A stretch of 64,000 nt of DNA from Catellatospora methionotrophica (lineage in GTDB: Bacteria > Actinomycetota > Actinomycetes > Mycobacteriales > Micromonosporaceae): positions 1,577,279-1,641,278 of the forward strand of contig NZ_JAAOTJ010000001.1 of the NCBI RefSeq assembly GCF_011297335.1, written 5' to 3'. Position numbers and translations under genes: made by a program. Shown piece by piece: positions 46,658-55,432 of this stretch (positions are counted from its first letter, which is position 1; each line of letters opens with the position of its first letter). Under the pieces are notes generated by a model, which saw nothing but the letters and a program-made list of their open reading frames with translations, was not told where the DNA came from and did no database searches.

Positions 46658-47821
46658 TCAGGCCGCGTACGCGGTCAGCGCCGGGTGGCTGTCGGGCAGC
46701 CCGTGCCAGCGCAGCAGCTCGGTCACCTCGTCGGGTTCGGCGATCAGCGCGTCCGGGTGCCGGACCAGGTGGTCGACGAGCCAGCGCTGGGCGGCGGTGA
46801 GCTCGGCGTAGCCCGCCGGGCTAGCCCGCTCGTCGTCGCCGAAGGCCAGGTAGAACGCCTCGCCGAGGCGCTCGGCCCAGGGTCCGTGCGGCCGCCGGGT
46901 GGCCTCCGCCCGCACCAGTGCCGCCCGCGCGTCGGCGGCTCCCGGATCGCCGAGGTGCTCCAGCAGGCGCACCGACCACTCGGCCCGGCCCATCCCCCAC
47001 GGCGCCAGCACGGGCTCGTCGGGGCCGATCCCGGCACCGGCCCGCGCCCGCAGCACGGCCCGGGGATCCTCGGGCACGGCCGTGCCCGCGGTCAGCGTCC
47101 AGGCCACCGCGGCGGCCCAGCGGACCTCCTCGTCGCCGTCGTGCGCCAAACTCGTGATCACCGCCGACTCCGGCACCGGCCCGCGCGCGGCCAGACCTGC
47201 CGCCAGCAGCGCGGTCACCCGCAGGTCGCGCCGCCAGTCGTGGTGTCCCGCGACCGCCAGCAGCGGCACGACGGTGTCGTGCGCCGCCTCCGGGAACCAG
47301 GCCAGCAGGTATGCCGCCGCCTCGATGACGTCGCCGTCGGTGTCGTCGAGCAGCGCCGCGATCCGGGGCAGTTCGGCCCGCACCGCGTCGTACACCCGCA
47401 GTTCGTCGGCCTCGCCCGGCATTCGCGGCTCGCCCACGGCCCGGCCGCTCCATTCGCTGTGCAGCAGGTGCCAGGACTCGTCGACGGCGTCGGGCGTGGG
47501 CCGCAGCCGCTCGATGGGGAACCCGGTCAGCAGGTACGGGTGGTCCGAGCCGATCGCCATGGCGGTGAGCAGATCGACGATCGCGGCCCGGTCGTAGGTG
47601 GCGGGGTCGGTGGCGAGGTCGGCCAGGAACGGCACCGCGTAGACGTCGGCCTCGTAGCGTCTGCCCTCGTGCAGCAGACTGGTCCAGAGTTCGTCGCGGG
47701 CGTCGCCGCGCACCTGCGGGTCCTCGGCGCGCAGCGCGGTGATGAAGGCGGGGATCTCCTCGGCCGTGCCGAAGGCGTGCGTCAGCCCGCTCCAGCCGAC
47801 GGTGTCGAGCTTTTCCAGCAT
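46658..47821 (-). CDS. HEAT-repeat-like protein, unknown
   Basis: 387 residues from ATG 47821. Helical repeats are visible (ELPRIAALLDDTDGDVIEAA; LRVTALLAAGLAARGPVPES; EEVRWAAAVAWTLTAGTAVP), suggesting a HEAT-like solenoid for protein binding. A longer open frame continues to 48559 and was rejected because it crosses the divergent acetyltransferase. No signal peptide. Function unknown. Confidence 0.75.
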   Translation of the reverse strand: MLEKLDTVGWSGLTHAFGTAEEIPAFITALRAEDPQVRGDARDELWTSLLHEGRRYEADVYAVPFLADLATDPATYDRAAIVDLLTAMAIGSDHPYLLTGFPIERLRPTPDAVDESWHLLHSEWSGRAVGEPRMPGEADELRVYDAVRAELPRIAALLDDTDGDVIEAAAYLLAWFPEAAHDTVVPLLAVAGHHDWRRDLRVTALLAAGLAARGPVPESAVITSLAHDGDEEVRWAAAVAWTLTAGTAVPEDPRAVLRARAGAGIGPDEPVLAPWGMGRAEWSVRLLEHLGDPGAADARAALVRAEATRRPHGPWAERLGEAFYLAFGDDERASPAGYAELTAAQRWLVDHLVRHPDALIAEPDEVTELLRWHGLPDSHPALTAYAA

Positions 47822-47947
47822 CCTTCGATGATGCCCACTGTCGGCGACATCAATCGGCCAGTTTGTGCGACCGAAGGCACCGAGGTCAGCGGCGATCATC
47901 CCATCGGCGACAGGGCGTGCCGCCGGTCGATTTGCGATCATGGTCGG

Positions 47948-48472
47948 ATGACTGTCAGCACCAGGCTCGCGACCCTCGACGACGCGCCCGCCGTCAGCGC
48001 CCTCTACCAGGCGAACATGGAGTTCCTCCTGCCTTTCGAGCCGATCCGCCCCGACGGCTGGTTCGGCCCGGAGGGCCAGCGCGAGGTGCTCGCCACCGCG
48101 CTGGAGCGGCACGCGCGCGGCGAGTGCGTGCCGCACGTGATCCTGCTCGACGGCCGGATCGTCGGCCGGATCAACCTCAACGACATCGTGCGCGGCCCGT
48201 TCCTGAACTGCCACCTCGGCTACTGGGTCAGCCAGGACGTCAACGGCCGGGGCGTCGCCTCCGCCGCGGCGGCCGCCATGATCCAGGTCGCGTTCGAGGA
48301 GCAGGGCCTGCACCGCGTCCAGGCGGGCACGCTGGTGCACAACGTCGCGTCGCAGAAGGTGCTGGCGCGCAACGGCTTCGTGCGCTTCGGCCTGGCCGAG
48401 AAGTATCTCCAGATCGAGGGCGTCTGGCAGGACCACATCCTGTTCCAGCGACTCGCCCACGACCGGCCGTGA
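47948..48472 (+). CDS. RimJ/RimL-type GNAT acetyltransferase
   Basis: 174 residues. RLATLDDAPAVSALYQANME starts the fold; GYWVSQDVNGRGVASAAAAA is the acetyl-CoA motif and HRVQAGTLVHNVASQKVLAR plus GFVRFGLAEKYLQIEG the late strands typical of RimJ-type enzymes, which acetylate ribosomal proteins or amino acids. Substrate unknown. A palindrome sits just after its stop. Confidence 0.85.
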   Translation: MTVSTRLATLDDAPAVSALYQANMEFLLPFEPIRPDGWFGPEGQREVLATALERHARGECVPHVILLDGRIVGRINLNDIVRGPFLNCHLGYWVSQDVNGRGVASAAAAAMIQVAFEEQGLHRVQAGTLVHNVASQKVLARNGFVRFGLAEKYLQIEGVWQDHILFQRLAHDRP

Positions 48473-48484
48473 AGTTTCGAAACT
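48473..48484. promoter_or_regulatory. Palindrome upstream of the cellulase gene
   Basis: AGTTTCGAAACT is a perfect 12-bp palindrome directly after the acetyltransferase stop and 87 bases before the GH12 start. LacI-type xylan/cellulose regulators in actinomycetes use sites built from CGAAA/TTTCG, which this resembles. It is a candidate operator. Confidence 0.45.
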
Positions 48485-48570
48485 GATTGATGTATCGCGG
48501 GTCGCGGATGGACCCTGGCGGATGTCCGTGGGAGCCCTCCCACGGCGTTCCCGCTCCAAGGAGAACGCGT

Positions 48571-49761
48571 ATGAAGTGGCGACTGCGCCCGATCGCCCTC
48601 ACCGCCGCGCTCGGCACCGTCGTGGCAGCCGCCCTGCTGTCCGCCGGAGCCTCGCCGGCCACCGCCGCCCCGGTCATCTGCGAGCAGTACGGCACCGCGC
48701 CCGTCCAGGGCGGCAAGTACATCGTGCAGAACAACCGCTGGGGTGCGAGCACGGCCCAGTGCATCGACGTGACCAACGCCGGGTTCACCGTCACCCGCGC
48801 CGACCACAACAACGCCACCAACGGCCCCCCGGCGTCGTACCCGTCGATCTACGCGGGCTGCCACTACGGCGCGTGCACCGCCGGCAGCGGCCTGCCCGCC
48901 CGGGTGAACGCGCTGAACAACCCCCGCGCCACGTTCAACATCAGCACCCCGAACGCGGGTGAGTGGGACGCGGCGTTCGACCTGTGGTTCGACGCCAGCG
49001 CGAACCCGCCGGGGCAGAACTACGGCGCCGAGGTCATGATCTGGACCAACCACCGGGGCCGCCCGCAGCCCATCGGCGGCCGGATCGCCACCGTCAACCT
49101 CGAAGGCGGCACCTGGGACGTCTGGTTCGGCAACATCGGCTGGAACGTCATCTCGTACGTGCGCACGACGCCCGGCAACACGTTCGCCAACTTCAGCCTG
49201 AAGGCGTTCATCAACGACTCCGTCGGCCGCGGCAAGATCGACCCGAACTGGTTCATGACCAGCGTGCAGGCCGGGTTCGAGCCGTGGATCGGCGCGGCGG
49301 GCCTGGCGGTGAACCTGTTCGACTTCAACGTCAACGGCAACGCCGCGGGTGGCGGCGGCGGCGACGACGTCTCGGTGATCCGGGGCGCGGCGTCCCACCG
49401 GTGCGTCGACGTGGCGGGCTGGGGCAAGACCGACGGCACCGTGGTGCACCTGTGGGACTGCTTCCCGAACAACAACAACCAGCGCTGGCGGCGGTCCGGC
49501 AACACGTTCGTCAGCCTCGACTCGGGCAAGTGCCTGGACGTGTCGGGCGGGCGTACCACCAACGGCGCGGCCGTGCAGCTGTGGACCTGCCTGAACAACG
49601 GCGCGCAGCAGTGGGTCGTCAACAGCAACGGCTCGATCGTCAACCCCAACTCGGGCAAGTGCCTGGACGCGGTCGAGCTCGGCACCGGCAACGGGACCCG
49701 GCTCCAGATCTGGGACTGCGGCAACCCGCTGGGCGGCAACCAGCAGTGGCGGCTGAGCTGA
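48571..49761 (+). CDS. Secreted GH12 endoglucanase with ricin-type CBM13
   Basis: 396 residues; GGAG upstream, signal peptide about 1-32 (ending SPATAAP). The catalytic part has NYGAEVMIWTNHRG with the nucleophile-type Glu and VQAGFEPWIGAAGLAVNLF with the acid/base-type Glu. After a Gly-rich linker (GGGGGDD) the last 135 residues are a beta-trefoil CBM13 with repeated GKCLDV/LWDC and QWRL endings. It hydrolyses beta-1,4-glucans outside the cell. Confidence 0.92.
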   Translation: MKWRLRPIALTAALGTVVAAALLSAGASPATAAPVICEQYGTAPVQGGKYIVQNNRWGASTAQCIDVTNAGFTVTRADHNNATNGPPASYPSIYAGCHYGACTAGSGLPARVNALNNPRATFNISTPNAGEWDAAFDLWFDASANPPGQNYGAEVMIWTNHRGRPQPIGGRIATVNLEGGTWDVWFGNIGWNVISYVRTTPGNTFANFSLKAFINDSVGRGKIDPNWFMTSVQAGFEPWIGAAGLAVNLFDFNVNGNAAGGGGGDDVSVIRGAASHRCVDVAGWGKTDGTVVHLWDCFPNNNNQRWRRSGNTFVSLDSGKCLDVSGGRTTNGAAVQLWTCLNNGAQQWVVNSNGSIVNPNSGKCLDAVELGTGNGTRLQIWDCGNPLGGNQQWRLS

Positions 49762-49780
49762 CCGCTCGCCACCCGTGACC

Positions 49781-49816
49781 CCCGCCCTCCCGGGCAGCCG
49801 AACCCGGGAGGGCGGG
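49781..49816. terminator. Terminator between convergent genes
   Basis: CCCGCCCTCCCGGG (49781-49794) and CCCGGGAGGGCGGG (49803-49816) are a perfect 14-bp inverted repeat with an eight-base loop, after the GH12 gene and before the convergent acetyltransferase gene. Confidence 0.85.
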
Positions 49817-49833
49817 CACGCCTGCCCGGCCCG

Positions 49834-50301
49834 TCAGGCGCTGACATCGACCTGGAGCAGCTGGGGTGACGAGGCGAACCCCCGGCGGCGGTACACCTCG
49901 ACCGCCCGGCTTCCGGAGTGGACCGTCACCCGCCCCACGCCGAACTCTGCGGCCAGGTTCAACACCGCGCCGACGAGCCGGTCACCCAGGCCCCGGCCGC
50001 GCTCGGCGGGCAGCACGTACACGCTCTGCACGTCGCCGGACCGGCGGTCGAACGCGGGCGGGATCGGCACCCGCGGCGTGAGCGCCAGCCACGCCGCGCC
50101 GAGCACGCTGTCGCCGCGTACCGCGATCATGCAGTGATGGGTGTCCGCGTGCTCCGCGGCCCACTGCGCGAAGCGCGACACGTAGTCCTCGGACGGTGGG
50201 GGCGGATCGGCCTCGCGCTCGTACTCGCTACGCCACCGCAGCACGGCCGCGGCACGGAACTCGGCGGGCGTCGCGCGGCGGACCGTGGTGTCGTCGATCA
50301 C
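49834..50301 (-). CDS. GNAT acetyltransferase
   Basis: 155 residues from GTG 50301; the longer frame to 50415 crosses the divergent promoter. VQSVYVLPAERGRGLGDRLV is the acetyl-CoA motif and VYRRRGFASSPQ the closing strand. Start-of-fold VRRATPAEFRAAAVLRWRSE. Substrate unknown. Confidence 0.8.
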   Translation of the reverse strand: MIDDTTVRRATPAEFRAAAVLRWRSEYEREADPPPPSEDYVSRFAQWAAEHADTHHCMIAVRGDSVLGAAWLALTPRVPIPPAFDRRSGDVQSVYVLPAERGRGLGDRLVGAVLNLAAEFGVGRVTVHSGSRAVEVYRRRGFASSPQLLQVDVSA

Positions 50302-50432
50302 GGCGTCATCCTGGCCCAGGACCGCTACCTGCACAAGCCGCCGGTCGATCGTGGCCGAAGGTCGGCGGTTGCCGATACAGTCCCTTCGCCGCCCGACGAG
50401 GACCCACCGTCGCACGGTGAAAGGAGCCGACG

Positions 50433-51014
50433 ATGTCCGACCCGACGACCGAGGGCTACACGGTCAGCGCCGCCGAGATCGAGGGCATGGTGCGAAACCT
50501 CTGCGCGTACGCGCTGGGCGAGCCCGATCCGCTGCAGCGCTATGCCGACCTCACCCACCAGCAGGTCCTGTTCGACGGCATCGTCGCGGCGATCCAGCTG
50601 GCCCGCGGCCGCGCCCTGGCCGACCTCGTGGTCTCGGGCATGCCGGTGGAGCAGGTGGCCGCGAAGACCAACCTCGCGACCGTGCCGCGTGTACGCAAAC
50701 TGATCAGTGTGGCGGGTGAGACCGAGCGGGTGAAGGCCGCCGCCGCGGCCGCCAAGCCGAAGAAGGCGAAAGCCGCCCCCGTCGCGGAACCACCGGAGCC
50801 GGACCCGGAGTCGGAGCCGAGCCCGGAGCCGGAGCCGGAGCCCCGATCCGCGGTGGCGCCGACACCGGTCGCCGAGAGCGGCAAGCGCATGCTGACCGCC
50901 GCCGAGCGCGAGGCGCTGGGCCTGCCCGTCGACGGGCCCCGCCCCGCCGCCGCCAAGCGCGGCGTGGCCGCCCGGTTCAGCCGCCGCCGGGCAGGTAGCG
51001 GGCGAGCCCGTTGA
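50433..51014 (+). CDS. Alanine/proline-rich protein with N-terminal helical domain, unknown
   Basis: 193 residues from ATG 50433 behind AAAGGAG. Residues 1-90 form helices with a possible HTH (GMPVEQVAAKTNLATVPRVR). The remainder is Lys/Ala then Pro/Glu-rich and ends basic. Its 3' end overlaps the convergent TetR gene by 38 bases. Function unknown. Confidence 0.65.
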   Translation: MSDPTTEGYTVSAAEIEGMVRNLCAYALGEPDPLQRYADLTHQQVLFDGIVAAIQLARGRALADLVVSGMPVEQVAAKTNLATVPRVRKLISVAGETERVKAAAAAAKPKKAKAAPVAEPPEPDPESEPSPEPEPEPRSAVAPTPVAESGKRMLTAAEREALGLPVDGPRPAAAKRGVAARFSRRRAGSGRAR

Positions 51015-51699
51015 TGATCAGCTCCAGCCCGAACTCGAACCGCACCTCGCCGTCACCCTGCACCAGCACGTCGGCGTACTTGTTGAGGTAGGGGAACCGG
51101 CCCGTCGGCAGGGTGCGGTAGTAGTCGTGGACCTGGCCGAAGTAGTCGGCGACGAACTCGTCGACCGGCTTGCCGCTGGCCCGCTGCCGTGCCTGGTAGA
51201 GCGAGCCCTCGTAGGCGTCGGCGCTGAGGTACAGCGCGATCCGGTCCACCGCCCAGGCCGCCTGCTGGGGCGGCACGCCGCCGCTGATCAGCACGCCGAG
51301 CATCGCCTCGCCCATCCGCAGCGCGTTGGGGCCGGTCGGCACGCTGGCGAGGCTGACCCGGGCGATGTCGCTGTGCGCGCCGAGCACCCGGTAGGACGCC
51401 CGCGCGATCTCCAGCAGCTGCTCGCGCCAGCGCGCCGGGTCCGGCTCGGGCAGCTCGATCTCGCCCAGCACCCGGTCGTACGCCAGCTCCAGCAGTTCCT
51501 CCTTGTTCGCCACGTGCGCGTACAGCGAGGCCGCGCCGGTGTTCAGCTCCTCGGCAACCCGCCGCATGCTCACCGCGTCCAGGCCCTCGCGGTCCAGCAG
51601 GGCCAGCGCGGCGTCCACGATCGTGTCCCGGCTGAGCGGCTTGCGGGCGCTGACGCTGCGGCGCGGGGCACGCCAGGGCGGGGCCGGGATCTCGGACAT
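50977..51699 (-). CDS. TetR-family repressor of the efflux gene
   Basis: 240 residues from ATG 51699. TIVDAALALLDREGLDAVSM and ELNTGAASLYAHVANKEELL form the DNA-binding helix-turn-helix; the rest is a TetR ligand-binding core. It faces the MFS gene across a 29-bp palindrome, so it most likely represses both genes until a ligand binds. Confidence 0.88.
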   Translation of the reverse strand: MSEIPAPPWRAPRRSVSARKPLSRDTIVDAALALLDREGLDAVSMRRVAEELNTGAASLYAHVANKEELLELAYDRVLGEIELPEPDPARWREQLLEIARASYRVLGAHSDIARVSLASVPTGPNALRMGEAMLGVLISGGVPPQQAAWAVDRIALYLSADAYEGSLYQARQRASGKPVDEFVADYFGQVHDYYRTLPTGRFPYLNKYADVLVQGDGEVRFEFGLELIINGLARYLPGGG

Positions 51700-51739
51700 G
51701 GCGCACATCGTACTTGACGCGAACAGCGTTCGGTCTGTA

Positions 51740-51768
51740 GAACAGTGTTCGTTCAACGAACACTGTTC
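51740..51768. promoter_or_regulatory. TetR operator
   Basis: GAACAGTGTTCGTT (51740-51753) and AACGAACACTGTTC (51755-51768) are perfect 14-base inverted arms around one C. A half-copy, GAACAGCGTTCG, lies at 51721. It is 20 bases before the MFS start and 41 bases before the TetR start. Confidence 0.8.
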
Positions 51769-51787
51769 GATAGTAGGGAGCATCCTC

Positions 51788-53263
51788 ATGACCACCGCCC
51801 TCGACCCCGCCGCCCCACCCGATACCCGGCCCGCGGCGTACCGCTGGCGCTGGGCCGCCCTGTTCGTGATCCTCGCCGCCGAGGTCATGGACCTGCTCGA
51901 CGCGCTGGTGACCACCATCGCGGGCCCCTCGATCCAGGCCGAGCTGGGCGGCTCGGAGAGCCTGATCCAGTGGCTCGGCGCGGGCTACACCCTGGCCATG
52001 GCCGTCGGCCTGATCACCGGCGGACGCCTCGGCGACCTCTACGGCCGCAAGCGCATGTTCATGATCGGCGCGGCCGGGTTCGTCGCCGCGTCGGCTCTGT
52101 GCGCCGTGGCCACCACGCCGGAGATGCTGATCGGCGCGCGCGTGCTGCAGGGCCTGCTCGGCGCCGTGCTCCTCCCGCAGGGCCTCGGCATGATCAAGGA
52201 GATGTTCCCGCCGAAGGAGGCGGGCGCGGCCTTCGGCGCGTTCGGGCCGGTCATGGGCCTGTCCGCGGTCGGCGGCCCGATCCTGGCCGGGTGGCTGGTC
52301 GACGCCGACCTGCTCGGCACCGGCTGGCGCATGATCTTCCTGATCAACCTGCCGCTGGGCCTGCTAGCCCTGCTCGGCGCGGCCAAGTTCCTGCCCGAGT
52401 CCCGCTCCGCGCAGGCGTCCCGGCTCGACCTCGGCGGCGTCGCGCTGGTCAGCGCCGGTGCGCTGCTGCTGCTGTACCCCCTGGTCCAGGGTCGTGAGCT
52501 GGACTGGCCCGCCTGGACCTTCGTCATGATGGCCGCCAGCCTGCCGGTCTTCCTCCTGTTCGGCCGCCAGCAGATCGCCCGCCGCCGCGCCGGTGGCGAC
52601 CCGCTGGTCGAGCCGTCGCTGTTCCGCCGCCGCGCGTTCACCGGCGGACTGGTCGCCGGGCTCGCCTTCTTCTCCGGCATGATCGGCTTCGGGCTCGCCT
52701 TCAGCCTGTACGTGCAGCTCGGCCTGGGCTTCAGCCCGCTCAAAGCCGGACTGGCCAGCGTGCCGCAGTCGCTGGGCATCGTCATCGGGTTCGGCATCGC
52801 CGGTGGCGCGGGCCTGACCCGCAAGCTCGGCCGCCGCCTGCTGCACCTGGGCCTGGCCGTGATGGCCGCCGGCACTCTCGGCTTCGTGATCACCCTCGAC
52901 CAGGCCGGGGCCGGTGTCACACCGTGGCAGCTCTCCCCTGCGCTCGGCGTGTTCGGCATCGGCATGGGCCTGGTCATGGCCCCGTTCTTCGACATCATCC
53001 TGGCCGGGGTGCAGCCGCACGAGACCGGCTCCGCGGCGGGCACCCTCACCGCGGTGCAGCAGCTCGGCGGCGCGATCGGCATCGCCCTGCTCGGCACCCT
53101 GTTCTTCGACACCGTCCGGTTCGGCCCGCTCGGCCCGGACCCGACATCCTTCGCCGACGCGATGCACCTGGTCCTCTGGGTCGAGGTCGCCCTGCTGGCG
53201 GTCACCTTCCTCGCCGCGTTCCTGCTCCCTCGCCAGGCCCGCGAGGAGGAACACGCCCACTGA
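51788..53263 (+). CDS. MFS drug efflux transporter, DHA2 (14-helix) type
   Basis: 491 residues from ATG 51788 with AGGGAG upstream. The start helix WAALFVILAAEVMDLLDALV, GGRLGDLYGRKRMFMIGAAG (motif A) and many more hydrophobic segments fit 14 membrane spans. It probably exports a toxic compound. Regulated by the divergent TetR gene. Confidence 0.9.
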   Translation: MTTALDPAAPPDTRPAAYRWRWAALFVILAAEVMDLLDALVTTIAGPSIQAELGGSESLIQWLGAGYTLAMAVGLITGGRLGDLYGRKRMFMIGAAGFVAASALCAVATTPEMLIGARVLQGLLGAVLLPQGLGMIKEMFPPKEAGAAFGAFGPVMGLSAVGGPILAGWLVDADLLGTGWRMIFLINLPLGLLALLGAAKFLPESRSAQASRLDLGGVALVSAGALLLLYPLVQGRELDWPAWTFVMMAASLPVFLLFGRQQIARRRAGGDPLVEPSLFRRRAFTGGLVAGLAFFSGMIGFGLAFSLYVQLGLGFSPLKAGLASVPQSLGIVIGFGIAGGAGLTRKLGRRLLHLGLAVMAAGTLGFVITLDQAGAGVTPWQLSPALGVFGIGMGLVMAPFFDIILAGVQPHETGSAAGTLTAVQQLGGAIGIALLGTLFFDTVRFGPLGPDPTSFADAMHLVLWVEVALLAVTFLAAFLLPRQAREEEHAH

Positions 53264-53280
53264 CGCCCCACCGCCGTCGT

Positions 53281-53355
53281 GATCGTCCGACTTGCCTGGC
53301 ACCCGTGCGTATCCTGGGCCGCCATTCGCCCACCTGCCCGGCCAGTCGGACGATC
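53281..53355. repeat. 75-bp palindromic repeat, copy 1
   Basis: It begins GATCGTCCGACTTGCCTGGC and ends with the near reverse complement CCGGCCAGTCGGACGATC; the 21-base arms match at 19 positions. The reverse complement of the whole 75 bases matches copy 2 (53882-53956) at about 61 of 75 positions by hand count. Between the MFS gene and the small membrane gene. No frame is seen in 53264-53483. Confidence 0.75.
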
Positions 53356-53483
53356 AAGCCGACGGCGTGGACAGCGCGACCGGACGCGTCACGGTGGGTG
53401 TCTCACGTCCCACCAGGCACTGAATCCGGGGTCATCTGGCGACGCGGCCCGGTCCGGGCCCGGTTCTGCCCCACGATGGAGAC

Positions 53484-53873
53484 ATGACCGATGAGCCCGC
53501 ACCCGTCGCCGACGAACCCGTCGTCACGCGTCCCGAGCGGCGCGAGCCGACCGGCAGGTTCGCCCTCGCACTGGTCGGGGCGTTCCTGGCCGGGTCCGTG
53601 CTGACCTGCTGTGCCGGGGCGGCGCTGGTCGCCGCGTCCCACGCGATGCGCCACGAGCGCATGGAGCACGGCTGGCACGACCGGGACCGGTGGCACGACC
53701 GCCCCGAATGGTGGGACCGCGACCGGCAGCACCCGTGGCCTGCCCCGGTGCCGCCCGGCCCCGGCCCGGTGCCACCCGCACCCGCCCCGCCCGCCCCGGC
53801 GTCTCCCCGCCCGCCCGCACTGACTCCTCCACCACCGGCCGCACCCACACCGACGCCGTCCCGGACCCCGTGA
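53484..53873 (+). CDS. Single-pass membrane protein with Pro-rich tail
   Basis: 129 residues. One membrane helix (about 26-52, FALALVGAFLAGSVLTCCAG), then a His/Trp/Asp/Arg-rich stretch (HGWHDRDRWHDRPEWWDRDR) and a proline-rich end. It is framed by the two 75-bp repeats. Function unknown. Confidence 0.65.
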   Translation: MTDEPAPVADEPVVTRPERREPTGRFALALVGAFLAGSVLTCCAGAALVAASHAMRHERMEHGWHDRDRWHDRPEWWDRDRQHPWPAPVPPGPGPVPPAPAPPAPASPRPPALTPPPPAAPTPTPSRTP

Positions 53874-53881
53874 CCGCCTTT

Positions 53882-53956
53882 GATCGTTCGACCTGCCCGG
53901 CACATGGGCGAATGCGGCGTCACGATACGCACGGGTGCCTGGCAGGTCGGACGATC
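53882..53956. repeat. 75-bp palindromic repeat, copy 2 (inverted)
   Basis: Starts GATCGTTCGACCTGCCCGGC and ends GGTCGGACGATC; it is an inverted version of copy 1 and also internally palindromic. Starts nine bases after the stop of the small membrane protein. Could fold into a long hairpin in RNA or DNA. Confidence 0.75.
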
Positions 53957-53992
53957 TAGCGGAGCTGGCCGCGGTATGGCACAGTGCCGGTC

Positions 53993-54169
53993 ATGCAGGA
54001 CATGACTTCACGGGCGCTCATCGCACTGTCGATCGCCTACGGTGCGACGATCGCCGTGCTGGCGATCCTCGGCTCGGACTTCGTGGGCAGGTTCGCCGCC
54101 ATCGGCGGCATCGTCATCGGGGTGTTGTGGGCCCTGCGCGGCGTCTTCGGCGCCCGGCGCGACGCCTAG
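53993..54169 (+). CDS. Small two-helix membrane protein
   Basis: 58 residues from ATG 53993 (54002 alternative). Two membrane segments (LIALSIAYGATIAVLAILGS and IGGIVIGVLWALRGVFGARR) fill most of the chain. Not recognised. Confidence 0.6.
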   Translation: MQDMTSRALIALSIAYGATIAVLAILGSDFVGRFAAIGGIVIGVLWALRGVFGARRDA

Positions 54170-54190
54170 CCCACCTCGGGCTTCCGCACC

Positions 54191-54226
54191 GACATCCTGC
54201 GGCCGGGACACCGACCGCAGGATGTC
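54191..54226. terminator. Terminator between convergent genes
   Basis: GACATCCTGCGG (54191-54202) and CCGCAGGATGTC (54215-54226) form a perfect 12-bp stem with a 12-base loop, between the small membrane gene and the convergent secreted-protein gene. Confidence 0.8.
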
Positions 54227-54235
54227 CGGCGTGGA

Positions 54236-55324
54236 TCAGACCCGTGAGCTGTAGCTGATGAAGAACTCCGGGTTCACCGGCGTACCGGCGGGACTCCAGC
54301 AGATGACGTTGCGGACTTTCACCACGGCGCCGGACAGCGTCCACACGTTCTGCAGGTTGCAGTAGTCCGAGCCGCTCTTGTGTCCGCTGACCTGAACGTG
54401 CCCCTCCCGGTAGCCGACCTTGTGGAACTCGACGTACTGCAGCCCCGCACCGGCCCCCGACAGGGTGTTGATCGAGCCGACGGAGTTGTAGTTGGACGGA
54501 CCGGGGAATCCGGGCGTCCACAGGTACGCGAAGTTCTTCGGCGGGTTGAAGGCGCCGTACACCGAGCGGGCGCGGTGGTAGGTCAGGTCGAACCAGCTGT
54601 CGGCGGGCGCGCCGGTGTGGTCGTAGCAGCGCACGACGACGTCGAGCCCGCCCCCGCCGGGAATCCAGTTGTCGATCTTGCAGCGGCGCGGGCTGTTCGG
54701 GTGCTGCGCGGTCACCTGCAGGTTGCCGTCCTGCACTCCGGTGCCGACCCCCGGGAACCAGACCTTGTAGACACCGGTGCCGATGCCGCCGTGGGTGACG
54801 GTGTTGACACCGCCGACCGGGTTGTACGACGTCTGGGTGCCGCCGGTCGACTTGCCCTGCACGTACGCGTACGTGCCCGGTCCGGCCAGCGGACCCGAGC
54901 TGGTCGAGTACATGACCGTGAACGCCGACCAGTCCGGCGTGATCGCCGCGCCGGTGTACTTGTAGCACTGCACGTCGACGATCTGGTCGGCCCCGGACGG
55001 GAAGTAGTTCCAGACCTGGCACCAGCGCGGGTCACCGGCGACGGCGGTGACGTGGGCGACGCCGTTGGCCGAGGCGATGCTCGGGAACTTCACCCGGTAC
55101 CGGCCGACCACGAGCGGGCTGACCGTGCTGTCGGGGATGTTGTCGCTCTTCCACTGCCGGGTCGGGTCCATCAGGAACCCGGCGGGCGGGACGGGGTTGT
55201 TCATGAACGCGAACGCCCAGCGGTCGGGCGTGGCGGCGTGCGCGGCCGGGGCCTGCACGACCGCTGCGGCACCGGCCGCCGTGACGGTGGTGAGCAGCGC
55301 CACTAGGGCGCGACGGAGTTTCAC
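54236..55324 (-). CDS. Secreted protein with three similar ~100-residue repeats, unknown
   Basis: 362 residues from ATG 55324 with a signal peptide (ending AAHAAT). Three units follow, each with a G.Y.V/KVWFP-like strand and two cysteines: WCQVW...VQCYKYTG, RCKIDN...VRCYDHTGAPADSW and YCNLQN...VICWSPAGTP. The cysteines of each unit likely pair. Similar proteins occur in other actinomycetes as I recall, but no activity is known. Expressed divergently from the GH-A gene. Confidence 0.75.
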   Translation of the reverse strand: MKLRRALVALLTTVTAAGAAAVVQAPAAHAATPDRWAFAFMNNPVPPAGFLMDPTRQWKSDNIPDSTVSPLVVGRYRVKFPSIASANGVAHVTAVAGDPRWCQVWNYFPSGADQIVDVQCYKYTGAAITPDWSAFTVMYSTSSGPLAGPGTYAYVQGKSTGGTQTSYNPVGGVNTVTHGGIGTGVYKVWFPGVGTGVQDGNLQVTAQHPNSPRRCKIDNWIPGGGGLDVVVRCYDHTGAPADSWFDLTYHRARSVYGAFNPPKNFAYLWTPGFPGPSNYNSVGSINTLSGAGAGLQYVEFHKVGYREGHVQVSGHKSGSDYCNLQNVWTLSGAVVKVRNVICWSPAGTPVNPEFFISYSSRV

Positions 55325-55432
55325 GGGGTACCTCCGACGAGGTGGGATAGGGTGCCGTCAATCTAGGGCACCCATCGCCCGCTTTCGATGCAGCGACGTT
55401 GATCTGCCAGCAGAACCGTCCGGGCTGCACGG

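Noticed and set aside
46658..48559. 633-codon version of the HEAT-like protein
   Set aside because: The extra 246 codons cross the divergent acetyltransferase gene; ATG 47821 starts the coherent domain.
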